DNA from: Streptomyces mexicanus
Lineage (GTDB): Bacteria; Actinomycetota; Actinomycetes; Streptomycetales; Streptomycetaceae
NCBI RefSeq assembly: GCF_902506575.1
Contig: NZ_LR732544.1
Span: forward strand, 1,043,199 to 1,107,198
Direction: 5' to 3'
Length of the DNA stretch: 64,000 nucleotides
Notes under the pieces: model-generated
What the model was told of the DNA's origin: nothing
Database searches by the model: none
The model's input: the letters and a program-made list of their open reading frames with translations, nothing else
Shown here: piece by piece, positions 17,506-26,604 of the stretch
Position numbering within the stretch: position 1 is the stretch's first letter
How the letters are laid out: every line of letters begins with the position of its first letter
Position numbers and translations under genes: made by a program

Positions 17506-18807
17506 TCAGGCCTCGTCGCGGACGAGGGCGAGCAGGCGGTCCAGGACGCGGGGGCCGCCGGCCCGCACGCCGTCGTGCTGGAACTCGTCGGTGACCCAGG
17601 TGCGCAGGCCGCGGATCGCGCGGGCGGTGTCCAGGGCGTGGGCGGTGTCGACGTACATGTCGTCGTGGTAGACGGCCGCGGCGACCGGGACCTCGTTGGC
17701 GGCGAGCCGGTCGCGGTCGTACAGGGGCCGCCAGTCGGTGCGGGCCGCGAGCAGGTCGGCGGTCGCGCGCAGCGGGCGCAGCGCCGGGTCGCAGTCGAAC
17801 ATCCACGGGTGCACGGACTCGCCGGTGAACAGCACCGGCCCGTCGCCGGCCAGCGCCTTGGCCGCGTCGAACCGGGGGAACTCCCCGCGCGCCCGCTCCG
17901 CCGACCAGGCGGTGGGCCGGGCGTCCTGCGCGTAGATGGCCTCGTGGACGAGTGCGTACAGCGGGTGGGCGGCGTACGACAGCAGGCCCTGGACCTGTTC
18001 CTGGAAGGCGTCGGACAGGGCCGGGCCCGCCGGGGTGGGCACGAAGGCGTGCTCCAGCAGGAAGTGCAGGCGGTGGCTGCCGTCGCCGGTGCCCAGCATG
18101 ATCCCCAGGGACTGGAAGGCCTCGACGGTCAGGCAGTAGCCGCCGGGGAGCACGACGTCGTGGGTGAGCAGGTGGTCGGCGATGCGGCGGGCGCGGTCGA
18201 CGTCCTGCGGGTAGCGCGCGTAGTGGGCGGCGACCTTGCGTGCGATGCGCGGGTAGGCGGCCCGGTAGACGTCGTCGGCGTGGGCGTCGAGGGAGGGCAG
18301 CCCACCGGTGATCAGGGCGGCGGCCAGGCCCTCGGGGCGGGTGGAGAGGTAGTGCACCGTGCAGAAGCCGCCGAAGCTCTGGCCGAGGACGGTCCAGGGG
18401 GCGCCGCCGGTCAGGCGGGGGCGGATCGCCTCGCAGTCGCGGACGATGGAGTCGGCGCGGAAGTGCGTGAGGTAGTCGGCCTGTTCGGCCGGGCCGCCGC
18501 GCAGTGGGAGGGTCTGGCGGTTGGCGGGGGTGGAGTGGCCGGTGCCGCGCTGGTCCAGCAGCAGCACCCGGTCCTCGCGCAGGGCCCGGCCGAGCCATGC
18601 CTGCTTGCCGATGAAGCGGTTCGCCCCGAAGCCGGGGCCGCCCTGGAGGTACAGCAGCCACGGCAGGTCCTGGTCCGCCTTGTCGCTCGCGACGACCTCC
18701 CGGGCGTACAGCTCGATCGTCTCCCCGGCGGGGTCGTCGTGGTCGAGCGGCACGGGGAAGGTGTGGTCGGTCAGGACGACGCCGGGCTGGCGGTAGGGGA
18801 AGGGCAA
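17506..18807 (-). CDS. Proline iminopeptidase-like S33 peptidase
   Basis: 433 aa. The long proline-iminopeptidase type has LQGGPGFG as the oxyanion motif, DQRGTGHS, and the nucleophile in GQSFGG. It removes N-terminal proline from peptides, probably in the cytoplasm, as no signal peptide is present. The start is TTG 18807, chosen because GGGAG lies 5 nt upstream and no ATG or GTG precedes the conserved YRQPGVVLTDHTF. Confidence 0.88.
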   Translation of the reverse strand: MPFPYRQPGVVLTDHTFPVPLDHDDPAGETIELYAREVVASDKADQDLPWLLYLQGGPGFGANRFIGKQAWLGRALREDRVLLLDQRGTGHSTPANRQTLPLRGGPAEQADYLTHFRADSIVRDCEAIRPRLTGGAPWTVLGQSFGGFCTVHYLSTRPEGLAAALITGGLPSLDAHADDVYRAAYPRIARKVAAHYARYPQDVDRARRIADHLLTHDVVLPGGYCLTVEAFQSLGIMLGTGDGSHRLHFLLEHAFVPTPAGPALSDAFQEQVQGLLSYAAHPLYALVHEAIYAQDARPTAWSAERARGEFPRFDAAKALAGDGPVLFTGESVHPWMFDCDPALRPLRATADLLAARTDWRPLYDRDRLAANEVPVAAAVYHDDMYVDTAHALDTARAIRGLRTWVTDEFQHDGVRAGGPRVLDRLLALVRDEA

Positions 18808-18912
18808 CGGATCTCCCGGGAGCAGGGTGGGCGGCCGCGTCCCAGTTCAGCACACGGTGCCGCCCCGCCGGGCCCCGGGGACGGCGTTCTGCGGGGGGGG
18901 TGAACGCCCGGG

Positions 18913-19941
18913 TCAGCGGCCCGGCAGGGTGGAGCTGCGCACCACCAGTTCGGGCTGGAGCACCACCCGGCGGTGCTCGTGCGGCGCCGTCGTTCCCTGA
19001 CGGGTCTCGGTCTCCTCCAGCAGCAGCTCCGCCGCCATGGCCCCCATGGTGACGGCGGGCTGGCGGACGGAGGTGAGGGGCACGGCCGCGGCGGCGGCGA
19101 ACTCTATGTCGTCGTAGCCGACGATGGCGAGGTCGTCGGGAACGTTCACGCCGGCCGCGTACATGGCCTGCAGGACGCCCAGGGCGAGCAGGTCGTTGGC
19201 GCAGAAGACGGCCGTGGGACGCTCGGCGAGGCCGAGGAGGCGGGCGCCGGCGTCCCGGCCGGCGGCCACGTCGAGGCGTTCGGTGGGCAGTTCGCGCAGC
19301 GCGTCGGGGCCGAGGCCGGCCTCGCGCAGGGCGTTCAGGGCGCCGGTGCGGCGGTCGCGGACCTGATTGAGGCCGGGCGGCCCGCTGACGTAGGCGATCA
19401 GGCGGTGCCCGGCGTCCACCAGGTGTCGCACCGCCAGGGCGCCGCCCGCGACGTCGTCGACGGACACCGAGCACTCGGTGGCGCCCTCGGCGACGCGGTC
19501 CACCAGCACGAACGGGATGTTGTGGCGGCGGAAGGCGGCGAGGTTGCGGCCGGTGGCGTCGGTGGGGGTGAGCAGGACGCCGCGCACCCGCTGCTCGGCG
19601 AAGAGCGCCAGGTACTCGGCCTCCTCCCCGGGGCTCTGGGCGCTGTTGCAGACCATCACGCCGAGCCCGGCCTCACGGGCGGCCCGCTCGGCACCGCGGG
19701 CGACGTCCACGAAGAAGGGGTTGCCCATGTCGAGCACGAGCAGCCCCATGATCCTGCTGCGGCCCGCGCGCAGCTGCCGCGCGGACTCGCTGCGGACGTA
19801 GCCGAGCCGGTCGATCGCGGACAGCACCCGGGCGCGGGTCTCGGTGGCGACGGTCTCGGGACGGTTGATGACGTTCGAGACCGTGCCCACGGAGACACCG
19901 GCGGCGCGGGCGACGTCCTTGATACCCACCGACTGGGTCAT
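18913..19941 (-). CDS. LacI-family regulator, probable repressor of rhamnose use
   Basis: 342 aa from ATG 19941 (GGAGG 10 nt upstream; a longer start would add an unlikely Pro-rich leader). An N-terminal LacI headpiece has IKDVARAAGVSVGTVSNVINRP, followed by a periplasmic-binding-like effector domain (about 65-335). It is encoded just downstream of rhaM in the same direction as the rhamnose transporter genes. LacI-type palindromes TGAAnnGTTTCA occur at both rha promoters and near the rhamnosidase gene, the likely targets. The inducer would be rhamnose or a catabolite, by inference. Confidence 0.88.
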   Translation of the reverse strand: MTQSVGIKDVARAAGVSVGTVSNVINRPETVATETRARVLSAIDRLGYVRSESARQLRAGRSRIMGLLVLDMGNPFFVDVARGAERAAREAGLGVMVCNSAQSPGEEAEYLALFAEQRVRGVLLTPTDATGRNLAAFRRHNIPFVLVDRVAEGATECSVSVDDVAGGALAVRHLVDAGHRLIAYVSGPPGLNQVRDRRTGALNALREAGLGPDALRELPTERLDVAAGRDAGARLLGLAERPTAVFCANDLLALGVLQAMYAAGVNVPDDLAIVGYDDIEFAAAAAVPLTSVRQPAVTMGAMAAELLLEETETRQGTTAPHEHRRVVLQPELVVRSSTLPGR

Positions 19942-20029
19942 CGGGCGGAGACCTCCAGGAAGACAGGGCAGGAGCGGCGGGCGGGCATTCACATTACCGT
20001 CCGCCGCGCACCGAGGCGGATCGTGCCGG

Positions 20030-20350
20030 TCAGGCGAGGTGGAAGACCTCCGTGAGGGGTTTCATCGCCTCGTCGGGCCGGGCGCCGTCCAGGGACTCGA
20101 ACAGCGGCGCCATCTCGGCCTGCCAGCGGGCGTTGACCTCGGTGGCCTCCATGCCGGCTTTCGCGGCCTCGAAGTCCTCGGTCTCCAGGTAGCCGACGAG
20201 GAGGCCGTCCTCGCGCAGGAAGAGCGAGTAGTTGTGCCAGCCGGTGGCCGCGAGCGCCTCGCGCATCTCGGGCCACACGGCGGTGTGGCGTGCGCGGTAC
20301 TCGGCGATCCGGTCCTCGCGGACCTTGAGGAGGAAACAGACGCGTTGCAT
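20030..20350 (-). CDS. rhaM: L-rhamnose mutarotase
   Basis: 106 aa, full length for the family. It has the signature N-terminus QRVCFLLKVREDRIAEYRARH, catalytic-type His in RHTAVWPEM, and W..N.S.F in GWHNYSLFLREDG. RhaM interconverts alpha and beta anomers of L-rhamnose so that the isomerase receives its preferred form. It lies 35 nt after rhaS in what looks like a rhaT-P-Q-S-M operon. Confidence 0.93.
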   Translation of the reverse strand: MQRVCFLLKVREDRIAEYRARHTAVWPEMREALAATGWHNYSLFLREDGLLVGYLETEDFEAAKAGMEATEVNARWQAEMAPLFESLDGARPDEAMKPLTEVFHLA

Positions 20351-20385
20351 GGAGTACCGCTCCCGGTGTGAGGGGGTCCGGACGA

Positions 20386-21468
20386 CTAGAAGGTGAACCG
20401 GTCGATGTTCTTGGCGTCGAAGACCGTGGGCTTGCCGAGGTTGATCACGCCGTCCTTGCCGATCGTGTAGCTGCCCATGGCGCCGGCCTTGAAGGTCTCG
20501 CCCTCCTTGCCGGTGATCTGCCCGGAGGCCAGGGCGACGGCGGTGCGGGCGGCCAGTTCGCCGAGCTTGGCCGGGTCCCACAGCTCGAAGGCTTCGACGG
20601 TGCCGTTCTTGACGTACTTGCGCATGTCGTTGGGGGTGCCCAGGCCGGTGAGCTTGACCTTGCCCTTGTACTTGGAGCCGGACAGGTACTGGGCGGCGGC
20701 CTTGATGCCGACGGTGGTCGGGGAGATGATCCCCTTCAGGTTCGGGTACTGCTGGAGCAGGCCCTGGGTCTGCTGGAAGGACGTCTGGGCGTCGTCGTTG
20801 CCGTAGGCGATCTTGACCAGCTTGATGTCCTTGTACTTGGGGTCCTTCAGCTCCTCCTTCATGTAGCCGATCCAGGTGTTCTGGTTCGTGGCGGTCTGCG
20901 CGGCGGACAGGATCGCGATCTCGCCCTTGTAGCCGATCTGCTGCGCCAGCAGTTGCACCTCGGTGCGGCCGAGATCCTCGGCGGAGGCCTGGGAGACGAA
21001 GGCGTTGCGGCAGTCCGGCTTGGTGTCGGAGTCGTAGGTGACGACCTTGATGCCGTTCTTCATGGCCTGCTTGAGCGCGGTGCACAGGGCGCCGGGGTCC
21101 TGCGCGGAGACGGCCATGGCGTCGGCCTGCTGCTGGGTGAGGGTGTTGACGTAGGAGACCTGGCCGGAGGTGTCGGTGGCGCTGGAGGGGCCGACCTCCT
21201 TGTAGGTCTCCCCCAGCTCCTGCAGGGCCTTCTTGCCGCCGTTGTCGGCGGTGGTGAAGTAGGGGTTGTTGACCTGCTTGGGCAGGAAGCCGACGGTCAG
21301 GCCCTTCTTGGTGGCGGCGTTCGGGTCGGCCTTGCCGGCGGTGGCGGCCGCGCCGCCCTCGTTCTGGACGTCCTTCTTGGTGGTGCCGCCGCAGGCGGTG
21401 AGGGCCACGGCGAGACAGGCGGCGGCGGCCAGGGCCGCGCTGGTACGGCGGAGCGGTGCTCTGTGCAT
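20386..21468 (-). CDS. rhaS: Rhamnose ABC transporter substrate-binding lipoprotein
   Basis: 360 aa. Lipoprotein signal with lipobox LTAC (Cys about residue 26), then a type I sugar-binding fold (GLTVGFLPKQVNNPYF, DTSGQVSYVNTLTQQQADAMAVSAQDPGA). It belongs to the RhaS/RbsB-like autoinducer-2/rhamnose group and delivers rhamnose to RhaPQ. AAGGA precedes ATG 21468. It is encoded after the two permeases and before rhaM. Confidence 0.93.
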   Translation of the reverse strand: MHRAPLRRTSAALAAAACLAVALTACGGTTKKDVQNEGGAAATAGKADPNAATKKGLTVGFLPKQVNNPYFTTADNGGKKALQELGETYKEVGPSSATDTSGQVSYVNTLTQQQADAMAVSAQDPGALCTALKQAMKNGIKVVTYDSDTKPDCRNAFVSQASAEDLGRTEVQLLAQQIGYKGEIAILSAAQTATNQNTWIGYMKEELKDPKYKDIKLVKIAYGNDDAQTSFQQTQGLLQQYPNLKGIISPTTVGIKAAAQYLSGSKYKGKVKLTGLGTPNDMRKYVKNGTVEAFELWDPAKLGELAARTAVALASGQITGKEGETFKAGAMGSYTIGKDGVINLGKPTVFDAKNIDRFTF

Positions 21469-21506
21469 GACGGGTTCCTTGACGTTCGAAGAGGGTGGGG
21501 CGGCGG

Positions 21507-22508
21507 TCACGGGGTCGCGGTGGGCGTCCGGGCGGCGGCCGCCCTGCGGCCCGCCCGGGCGACGGCGATCTGGCGTGCGGCGCGCGGGCCGAGGACGGAG
21601 ACGACGAGCAGGACGCCGGTGACGACGATCTGCGACTGGGCGGAGACGTTGAGCAGGCTCATCACGTTCTGCAGGGTGCCGAGCAGGAACACGCCGGCGA
21701 TCGCGCCGCCGAGGGTGCCCTTGCCGCCGTCGAAGTCGATGCCGCCGAGCAGGACGGACGCGACGACCGACAGCTCCAGGCCGGTGGCGTTGTCGTAGCG
21801 GGCGCTGGCGTAGTGCAGGGCCCAGAAGACGCCGGTGAGGGCGGACATGAAGCCGGTGGCGGTGAACAGGATCAGCTTGTTGCGCTTGACGCGGATGCCG
21901 GCGAACCGGGCGGCCTCCTCGCCGGCGCCGATCGCGAACAGTGACCGGCCGAACGGGGTGGCGTGCAGGGCGACGACGGCGAGGACCAGCAGCACCAGGA
22001 AGGGCAGGAAGGCCTGCGGCAGGAAGCTGTCGCCGACGCGTCCGGCCGCGAAGTCCAGGTACTGGGAGGGGAAGTCGGTGACCGCGTCGGAGCCGAGCAC
22101 GATCTGCGCGATGCCCCGGTAGGCGGCGAGCGTGCCGATGGTGACGGCGAGCGAGGGCAGCCCGAGGCGGGTCACCAGCAGGCCGTTGACCAGGCCGCAC
22201 ACCGCGCCGAGCACCAGGCACAGCGGGATGATCGTCTCGATGGCCATGCCCTGGTTCCACAGGGCGCCCATCACCGCGCCGGACAGGCCGGCGGTGGAGG
22301 CGACCGACAGGTCGATCTCGCCGGAGACGACCAGCAGGGTCATCGGCAGGGCGATGAGCGCGATCGGCAGGGTGTTGCCGATCAGGAACGACAGGTTCAG
22401 GGCGTTGCCGAAGCCGTCGACGAAGCCGAAGGAGAACAGCAGCACCACGATCAGCAGGGCGCCGACGACGGTGTCCCAGCGGACGGCGCGCGTCAGGGAC
22501 TCAGGCAT
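21507..22508 (-). CDS. rhaQ: Rhamnose ABC transporter permease
   Basis: 333 aa, 8-10 membrane helices of the BPD_transp_2 (RbsC) family, with the cytoplasmic loop motif EEAARFAGIRVKRNKLILF typical of this group. It pairs with RhaP to form the channel. Its ATG overlaps the end of rhaP by 8 nt. The C-terminal tail is short and basic. Confidence 0.92.
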   Translation of the reverse strand: MPESLTRAVRWDTVVGALLIVVLLFSFGFVDGFGNALNLSFLIGNTLPIALIALPMTLLVVSGEIDLSVASTAGLSGAVMGALWNQGMAIETIIPLCLVLGAVCGLVNGLLVTRLGLPSLAVTIGTLAAYRGIAQIVLGSDAVTDFPSQYLDFAAGRVGDSFLPQAFLPFLVLLVLAVVALHATPFGRSLFAIGAGEEAARFAGIRVKRNKLILFTATGFMSALTGVFWALHYASARYDNATGLELSVVASVLLGGIDFDGGKGTLGGAIAGVFLLGTLQNVMSLLNVSAQSQIVVTGVLLVVSVLGPRAARQIAVARAGRRAAAARTPTATP

Positions 22509-23541
22509 GGCGGGCGTTCCTCTTCTTCAGGGCCGAGGCGACGCGCAGGGCGACGATCCGGTCGACCGCGATGGCGAGCAGGAGCAGGATGCCGTTGATG
22601 GCCAGCACCCACACGGAGCTGACGCCGAGGGCGGGCAGCACGCTGTTGATGCTGGTCAGCAGCAGGGCGCCGAGGGCCGCGCCGTAGACGCTGCCGGAGC
22701 CGCCGGTGAAGACGACGCCGCCGACGACGACGGCGCTGACGACGGTGAGTTCGTAGCCGTTGCCGGTGCCGGAGTCGACGTTGCCGAACCGGGCCAGGTA
22801 CAGGGCGCCGGCGAGTCCGGCGAGCGCGCCGCAGAAGGTGTAGGCGGCCAGGATCCGCTTGCGCACCGGGATGCCGGCCAGGCGCGCGGCCTCCGGATTG
22901 GAGCCGAGCGCGTACAGCTCGCGGCCGCTGGAGAAGTTCTTCAAGCAGTACGCCGTGCCGACCAGGACCACGAGGGCGATCAGCGCCAGGTACGGCACCG
23001 CCCAGACGCCGCCGGAGCCGAAGTCGACGAAGGAGCCGGGCAGATCGGCGGCGGTGATCTGGCGGGAGCCCACCCAGATGGAGTCGATGCCGCGGATGAT
23101 GTAGAGCGTGCCGAGGGTGACGACGAGGGCGGGCACCTGGCCGAGGCTGACGAGCAGGCCGTTGAGCAGGCCGAAGGCGACGCCGAGGAGGACGGCCAGG
23201 ACGATCGCCACCGCCGGGTTGCCGCCGCCGTGCAGGTAGGTGCCGGCGGCGAAGGCGGTGATGCCGAGCGTGGAGCCGACCGACAGGTCGACGTTGCGGG
23301 TGATGACGACCAGCGACTGGCCGGTGGCGACCAGCACCAGGATGGTGGCGTTGAGCAGCAGGTCCTTGATGCCCTGCTGGGAGAGGAACTCGCTGTTGCC
23401 GGCCTGGGTGACGGCGATCATCACCAGGAAGACGATCAGGATGGCGAGTTCGCGCATCTTGAAGACGCGGTCGACCAGGCGGCTGCCGCCGGTCTTGGGC
23501 GCCTCGGTGGCGGAGGCGGGGTTGGGGGCGGTCACGGTCAC
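22501..23541 (-). CDS. rhaP: Rhamnose ABC transporter permease
   Basis: 346 aa from GTG 23541, which overlaps the rhaT stop (GTGA); the second in-frame GTG two codons later is an alternative. Multi-pass RbsC-like permease with [11 protein letters not shown] and the EAA-like loop [20 protein letters not shown]. It forms a heterodimeric channel with RhaQ. Confidence 0.92.
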   Translation of the reverse strand: MTVTAPNPASATEAPKTGGSRLVDRVFKMRELAILIVFLVMIAVTQAGNSEFLSQQGIKDLLLNATILVLVATGQSLVVITRNVDLSVGSTLGITAFAAGTYLHGGGNPAVAIVLAVLLGVAFGLLNGLLVSLGQVPALVVTLGTLYIIRGIDSIWVGSRQITAADLPGSFVDFGSGGVWAVPYLALIALVVLVGTAYCLKNFSSGRELYALGSNPEAARLAGIPVRKRILAAYTFCGALAGLAGALYLARFGNVDSGTGNGYELTVVSAVVVGGVVFTGGSGSVYGAALGALLLTSINSVLPALGVSSVWVLAINGILLLLAIAVDRIVALRVASALKKRNARHA

Positions 23542-25052
23542 GCGGCCCTCCCCGTGGCTGCGGCCATCACGGTTTCCTCGGTGGCGTCGGAGCGGGGGAT
23601 CTCGGCGGTGAGCCGGCCCTCGTGCATGACGAGGACACGGTCGGCCATGCCGAGGACCTCGGGCAGGTCGGAGGAGATCATCAGGACGGCGACGCCGTCG
23701 GCGGCCAGGTGGCTCAGCAGCCGGTGCACCCCGGCCTTGGTGCCGACGTCGATGCCGCGGGTGGGCTCGTCGACGATGAGCACCTTCGGGCCGGTGGCGA
23801 GCCACTTGGCCAGCACGACCTTCTGCTGGTTGCCGCCGGAGAGGGTGGAGACGGCGTCCGCGATCCGGGCGTACTTGACCTGGAGCTTGACCGCCCAGTC
23901 CAGGGAGCGGCTGCGTTCGGCGCCGCGGTTCATCAGGCCGGCCTTGACGGTGGTGCGCAGGCCGGTGAGGCCGATGTTGCGTTCGATGGACATGTCCATC
24001 ACCAGGCCCTGGGCGCGGCGGTCCTCGGGGACCAGGGCGAGCCCGGCGGCCATCGCGGTGGAGGGTGCGCCGTTGGTGAGCTTGCGGCCGTCGACCTCCA
24101 CCTCGCCGGCGTCCCAGCGGTCGATGCCGAACACGGCCCGGGCGACCTCCGTGCGCCCGGCGCCGACCAGTCCGGCCAGGCCCACGATCTCGCCGCGCCG
24201 CACCTCGAAGGAGACGTCGGTGAAGACGCCCTCGCGGGTGAGCCGGCGCACGCGGAGCGCGACCTCGCCGGGGGTGACGTCCTGCTTGGGGTACAGCTCG
24301 TCGAGGTCGCGGCCGACCATGCGGCGCACCAGGTCGTCCTCGGTCATGCCGTCCAGCAGTTCGCTGGCGATCCAGGCGCCGTCCCTGAGGGTGGTGACCC
24401 GCCGGCAGATCTCGAAGATCTCCTCCAGGCGGTGGGAGATGAACAGCACGGCGGCGCCCTGATCGCGCAGCGTACGCACGACGCCGAACAGGCGGGCGAC
24501 CTCGCTGCCGGTCAGGGCGGCGGTCGGCTCGTCCATGATCAGGACGCGGGCGTCGAAGGAGAGCGCCTTGGCGATCTCCACGATCTGCTGGTCGGCGATG
24601 GACAGGCCGCGCGCGGGGCGGTCGGGGTCGAGGTCGACGCCGAGGCGGCGCATCAGGCCCGCGGTGGCCTCCCGGGTGGCCCTGTGGTCGATACGGCCCA
24701 GCGCCCGCCGGGGCCTGCGGCCCATGAAGATGTTCTCGGCGATCGACAGGTCGGGGAAGAGCGTCGGCTCCTGGTAGATGACGGCGATGCCCGCGTCGCG
24801 AGCGTCCTTGGGGCCGTGGAAGACGACCGGCTCGCCGTCGAGCAGCACCTGGCCGGCGTCCGGCCGGTGCACCCCGGCGAGGGTCTTGATGAGGGTCGAC
24901 TTGCCCGCGCCGTTCTCTCCGGCGAGGGCGTGCACCTCCCCCGGGAACAGCTCCAGGGACACGTTCCTGAGGGCACGCACCGCGCCGAAGGACTTGGAGA
25001 TGTCCTTCAGTGCCAGCACCGGGGCCGGACCCGTGTCGGACGGGTGGGTCAT
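23538..25052 (-). CDS. rhaT: Rhamnose ABC transporter ATP-binding protein (two NBDs)
   Basis: 504 aa from ATG 25052 (GAGGAG 6 nt upstream); longer starts would run into the operator region. NBD1 has GENGAGKST, a degenerate signature LSIADQQ and Walker [15 protein letters not shown]2 has a degenerate Walker [10 protein letters not shown], signature LSGGNQQK and [12 protein letters not shown], the usual asymmetry of RbsA-type sugar ATPases. First gene of the minus-strand rha operon, divergent from rhaI. Confidence 0.93.
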   Translation of the reverse strand: MTHPSDTGPAPVLALKDISKSFGAVRALRNVSLELFPGEVHALAGENGAGKSTLIKTLAGVHRPDAGQVLLDGEPVVFHGPKDARDAGIAVIYQEPTLFPDLSIAENIFMGRRPRRALGRIDHRATREATAGLMRRLGVDLDPDRPARGLSIADQQIVEIAKALSFDARVLIMDEPTAALTGSEVARLFGVVRTLRDQGAAVLFISHRLEEIFEICRRVTTLRDGAWIASELLDGMTEDDLVRRMVGRDLDELYPKQDVTPGEVALRVRRLTREGVFTDVSFEVRRGEIVGLAGLVGAGRTEVARAVFGIDRWDAGEVEVDGRKLTNGAPSTAMAAGLALVPEDRRAQGLVMDMSIERNIGLTGLRTTVKAGLMNRGAERSRSLDWAVKLQVKYARIADAVSTLSGGNQQKVVLAKWLATGPKVLIVDEPTRGIDVGTKAGVHRLLSHLAADGVAVLMISSDLPEVLGMADRVLVMHEGRLTAEIPRSDATEETVMAAATGRAA

Positions 25053-25096
25053 TGGGGGCTCCTCGACGACGCCGGCGACAACGCCGCATCGCGTCG

Positions 25097-25108
25097 TGAA
25101 AGGTTTCA
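25097..25108. promoter_or_regulatory. LacI-type operator at the rhaT promoter
   Basis: TGAAAGGTTTCA, palindromic except for the two central bases. It lies just downstream of the predicted minus-strand start site, 44 nt before rhaT, where a bound repressor would block transcription. Confidence 0.7.
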
Positions 25109-25122
25109 ACTTGGTTGCCGGG

Positions 25123-25152
25123 ACGTTAGGCATGCGGCCCAGGTCGCGTCAA
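25123..25152 (-). promoter_or_regulatory. Predicted rhaT promoter
   Basis: On the minus strand TTGACG (25152-25147) and TAACGT (25128-25123) are separated by 18 nt, a fair sigma-HrdB-type promoter. The predicted start near 25116 falls next to the operator at 25097-25108. Confidence 0.55.
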
Positions 25153-25247
25153 TGGGTGCGGGTCGAAAATCTTTCTGACCACGTGTCCCACGGACACCAG
25201 CGCCGAACGTCACGAAGGAGTCACGGAGAACGGGGACTCCGGAGGGG

Positions 25248-25276
25248 TTGACACCCCTGGCGCAGCCCCATAGCTT
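25248..25276 (+). promoter_or_regulatory. Predicted rhaI promoter
   Basis: TTGACA (25248-25253), a 17-nt spacer and TAGCTT (25271-25276). A start near 25283 would coincide with the operator at 25284-25295. Confidence 0.7.
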
Positions 25277-25283
25277 CCGTTCC

Positions 25284-25295
25284 TGAATCGTTTCA
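25284..25295. promoter_or_regulatory. LacI-type operator at the rhaI promoter
   Basis: TGAATCGTTTCA, one symmetric mismatch from a perfect palindrome with central CG, placed at the predicted transcription start of rhaI. Confidence 0.7.
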
Positions 25296-25395
25296 CAACG
25301 AGTCAGCTCCACGCCGAGTCGTCCCGCGACGGCTCGGCTCCCGCCGAGCCACCGCTCGGCGCCTTCTTCCGACCCGACGTCACAGGAGCCCTGCA

Positions 25396-26556
25396 GTGAC
25401 CGAGCCAGCCGCGGTGAAGGCCGCGCTCAAGACCCAGGCCGTCGAGACGCCGTCGTGGGCGTACGGGAACTCGGGGACCCGATTCAAGGTGTTCACCCAG
25501 CCGGGCGTGCCCCGCAGCCCGCAGGAGAAACTGGACGACGCGGCCAAGGTCCACGAGTTCACGGGCGTGGCCCCCACCGTGGCCCTGCACATCCCGTGGG
25601 ACCGGGTGGACGACTACACCGCCCTGGCCGAGCACGCCGAGGACCGCGGGGTGCGGCTCGGCGCGATCAACTCCAACACCTTCCAGGACGACGACTACAA
25701 GCTCGGCAGCGTCTGCCACCCGGACGCGGCGGTGCGCCGCAAGGCGCTCGACCACCTCTTCGAGTGCGTCGACATCATGGACGCCACCGGGTCGCGGGAT
25801 CTGAAGCTGTGGTTCGCCGACGGCACCAACTACCCCGGCCAGGACGACCTGCGCGGCCGGCAGGACCGGCTCGCCGAGGGCCTGGCGGCGGTGTACGAGC
25901 GGCTCGGCGAGGGGCAGCGGATGCTCCTGGAGTACAAGCTGTTCGAGCCGGCCTTCTACGCCACGGACGTCCCGGACTGGGGCACCGCCTACGCGCACTG
26001 CCTCAAGCTCGGTCCCAAGGCGCAGGTCGTGGTGGACACCGGCCACCACGCGCCGGGCACGAACATCGAGTTCATCGTGGCGACGCTGCTGCGCGAGGGC
26101 CGGCTCGGCGGGTTCGACTTCAACTCCCGCTTCTACGCCGACGACGACCTCATGGTCGGGGCCGCCGACCCGTTCCAGCTGTTCCGGATCATGTTCGAGG
26201 TGGTGCGCGGCGGCGGGCTCACGCCCGAGGTCGCCTTCATGCTCGACCAGTGCCACAACATCGAGGCCAAGATTCCGGCGATCATCCGCTCGGTGATGAA
26301 CGTCCAGGAGGCCACGGCCAAGGCCCTGCTGGTGGACCGGGAGGCGCTGGCCACCGCCCAGGCCGCCGGGGACGTGCTCGGCGCGAACGCGGTGCTCATG
26401 GACGCCTACAACACGGACGTGCGGCCGCTGCTGCGCGAGGTGCGCGAGGAGATGGGGCTCGACCCCGACCCGCTCGCGGCCTACGCCCGTTCCGGCTGGC
26501 AGGAGAAGATCGTCGCCGAGCGGGTCGGCGGACAGCAGGCCGGGTGGGGCGCCTGA
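25396..26556 (+). CDS. rhaI: L-rhamnose isomerase (actinobacterial type)
   Basis: 386 aa from GTG 25396 (AGGAG 8 nt upstream). It is a TIM-barrel sugar isomerase of the RhaI type rather than E. coli RhaA. Metal-site-like residues are in [22 protein letters not shown] and [12 protein letters not shown]. It converts L-rhamnose to L-rhamnulose. First gene of the plus-strand catabolic operon, preceded by a good promoter and a LacI-type operator. Confidence 0.9.
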   Translation: MTEPAAVKAALKTQAVETPSWAYGNSGTRFKVFTQPGVPRSPQEKLDDAAKVHEFTGVAPTVALHIPWDRVDDYTALAEHAEDRGVRLGAINSNTFQDDDYKLGSVCHPDAAVRRKALDHLFECVDIMDATGSRDLKLWFADGTNYPGQDDLRGRQDRLAEGLAAVYERLGEGQRMLLEYKLFEPAFYATDVPDWGTAYAHCLKLGPKAQVVVDTGHHAPGTNIEFIVATLLREGRLGGFDFNSRFYADDDLMVGAADPFQLFRIMFEVVRGGGLTPEVAFMLDQCHNIEAKIPAIIRSVMNVQEATAKALLVDREALATAQAAGDVLGANAVLMDAYNTDVRPLLREVREEMGLDPDPLAAYARSGWQEKIVAERVGGQQAGWGA

Positions 26557-26604
26557 GCGACACCGCCGCCGCACCCACGGACCACCACACCCGAAGGACT
26601 CCCC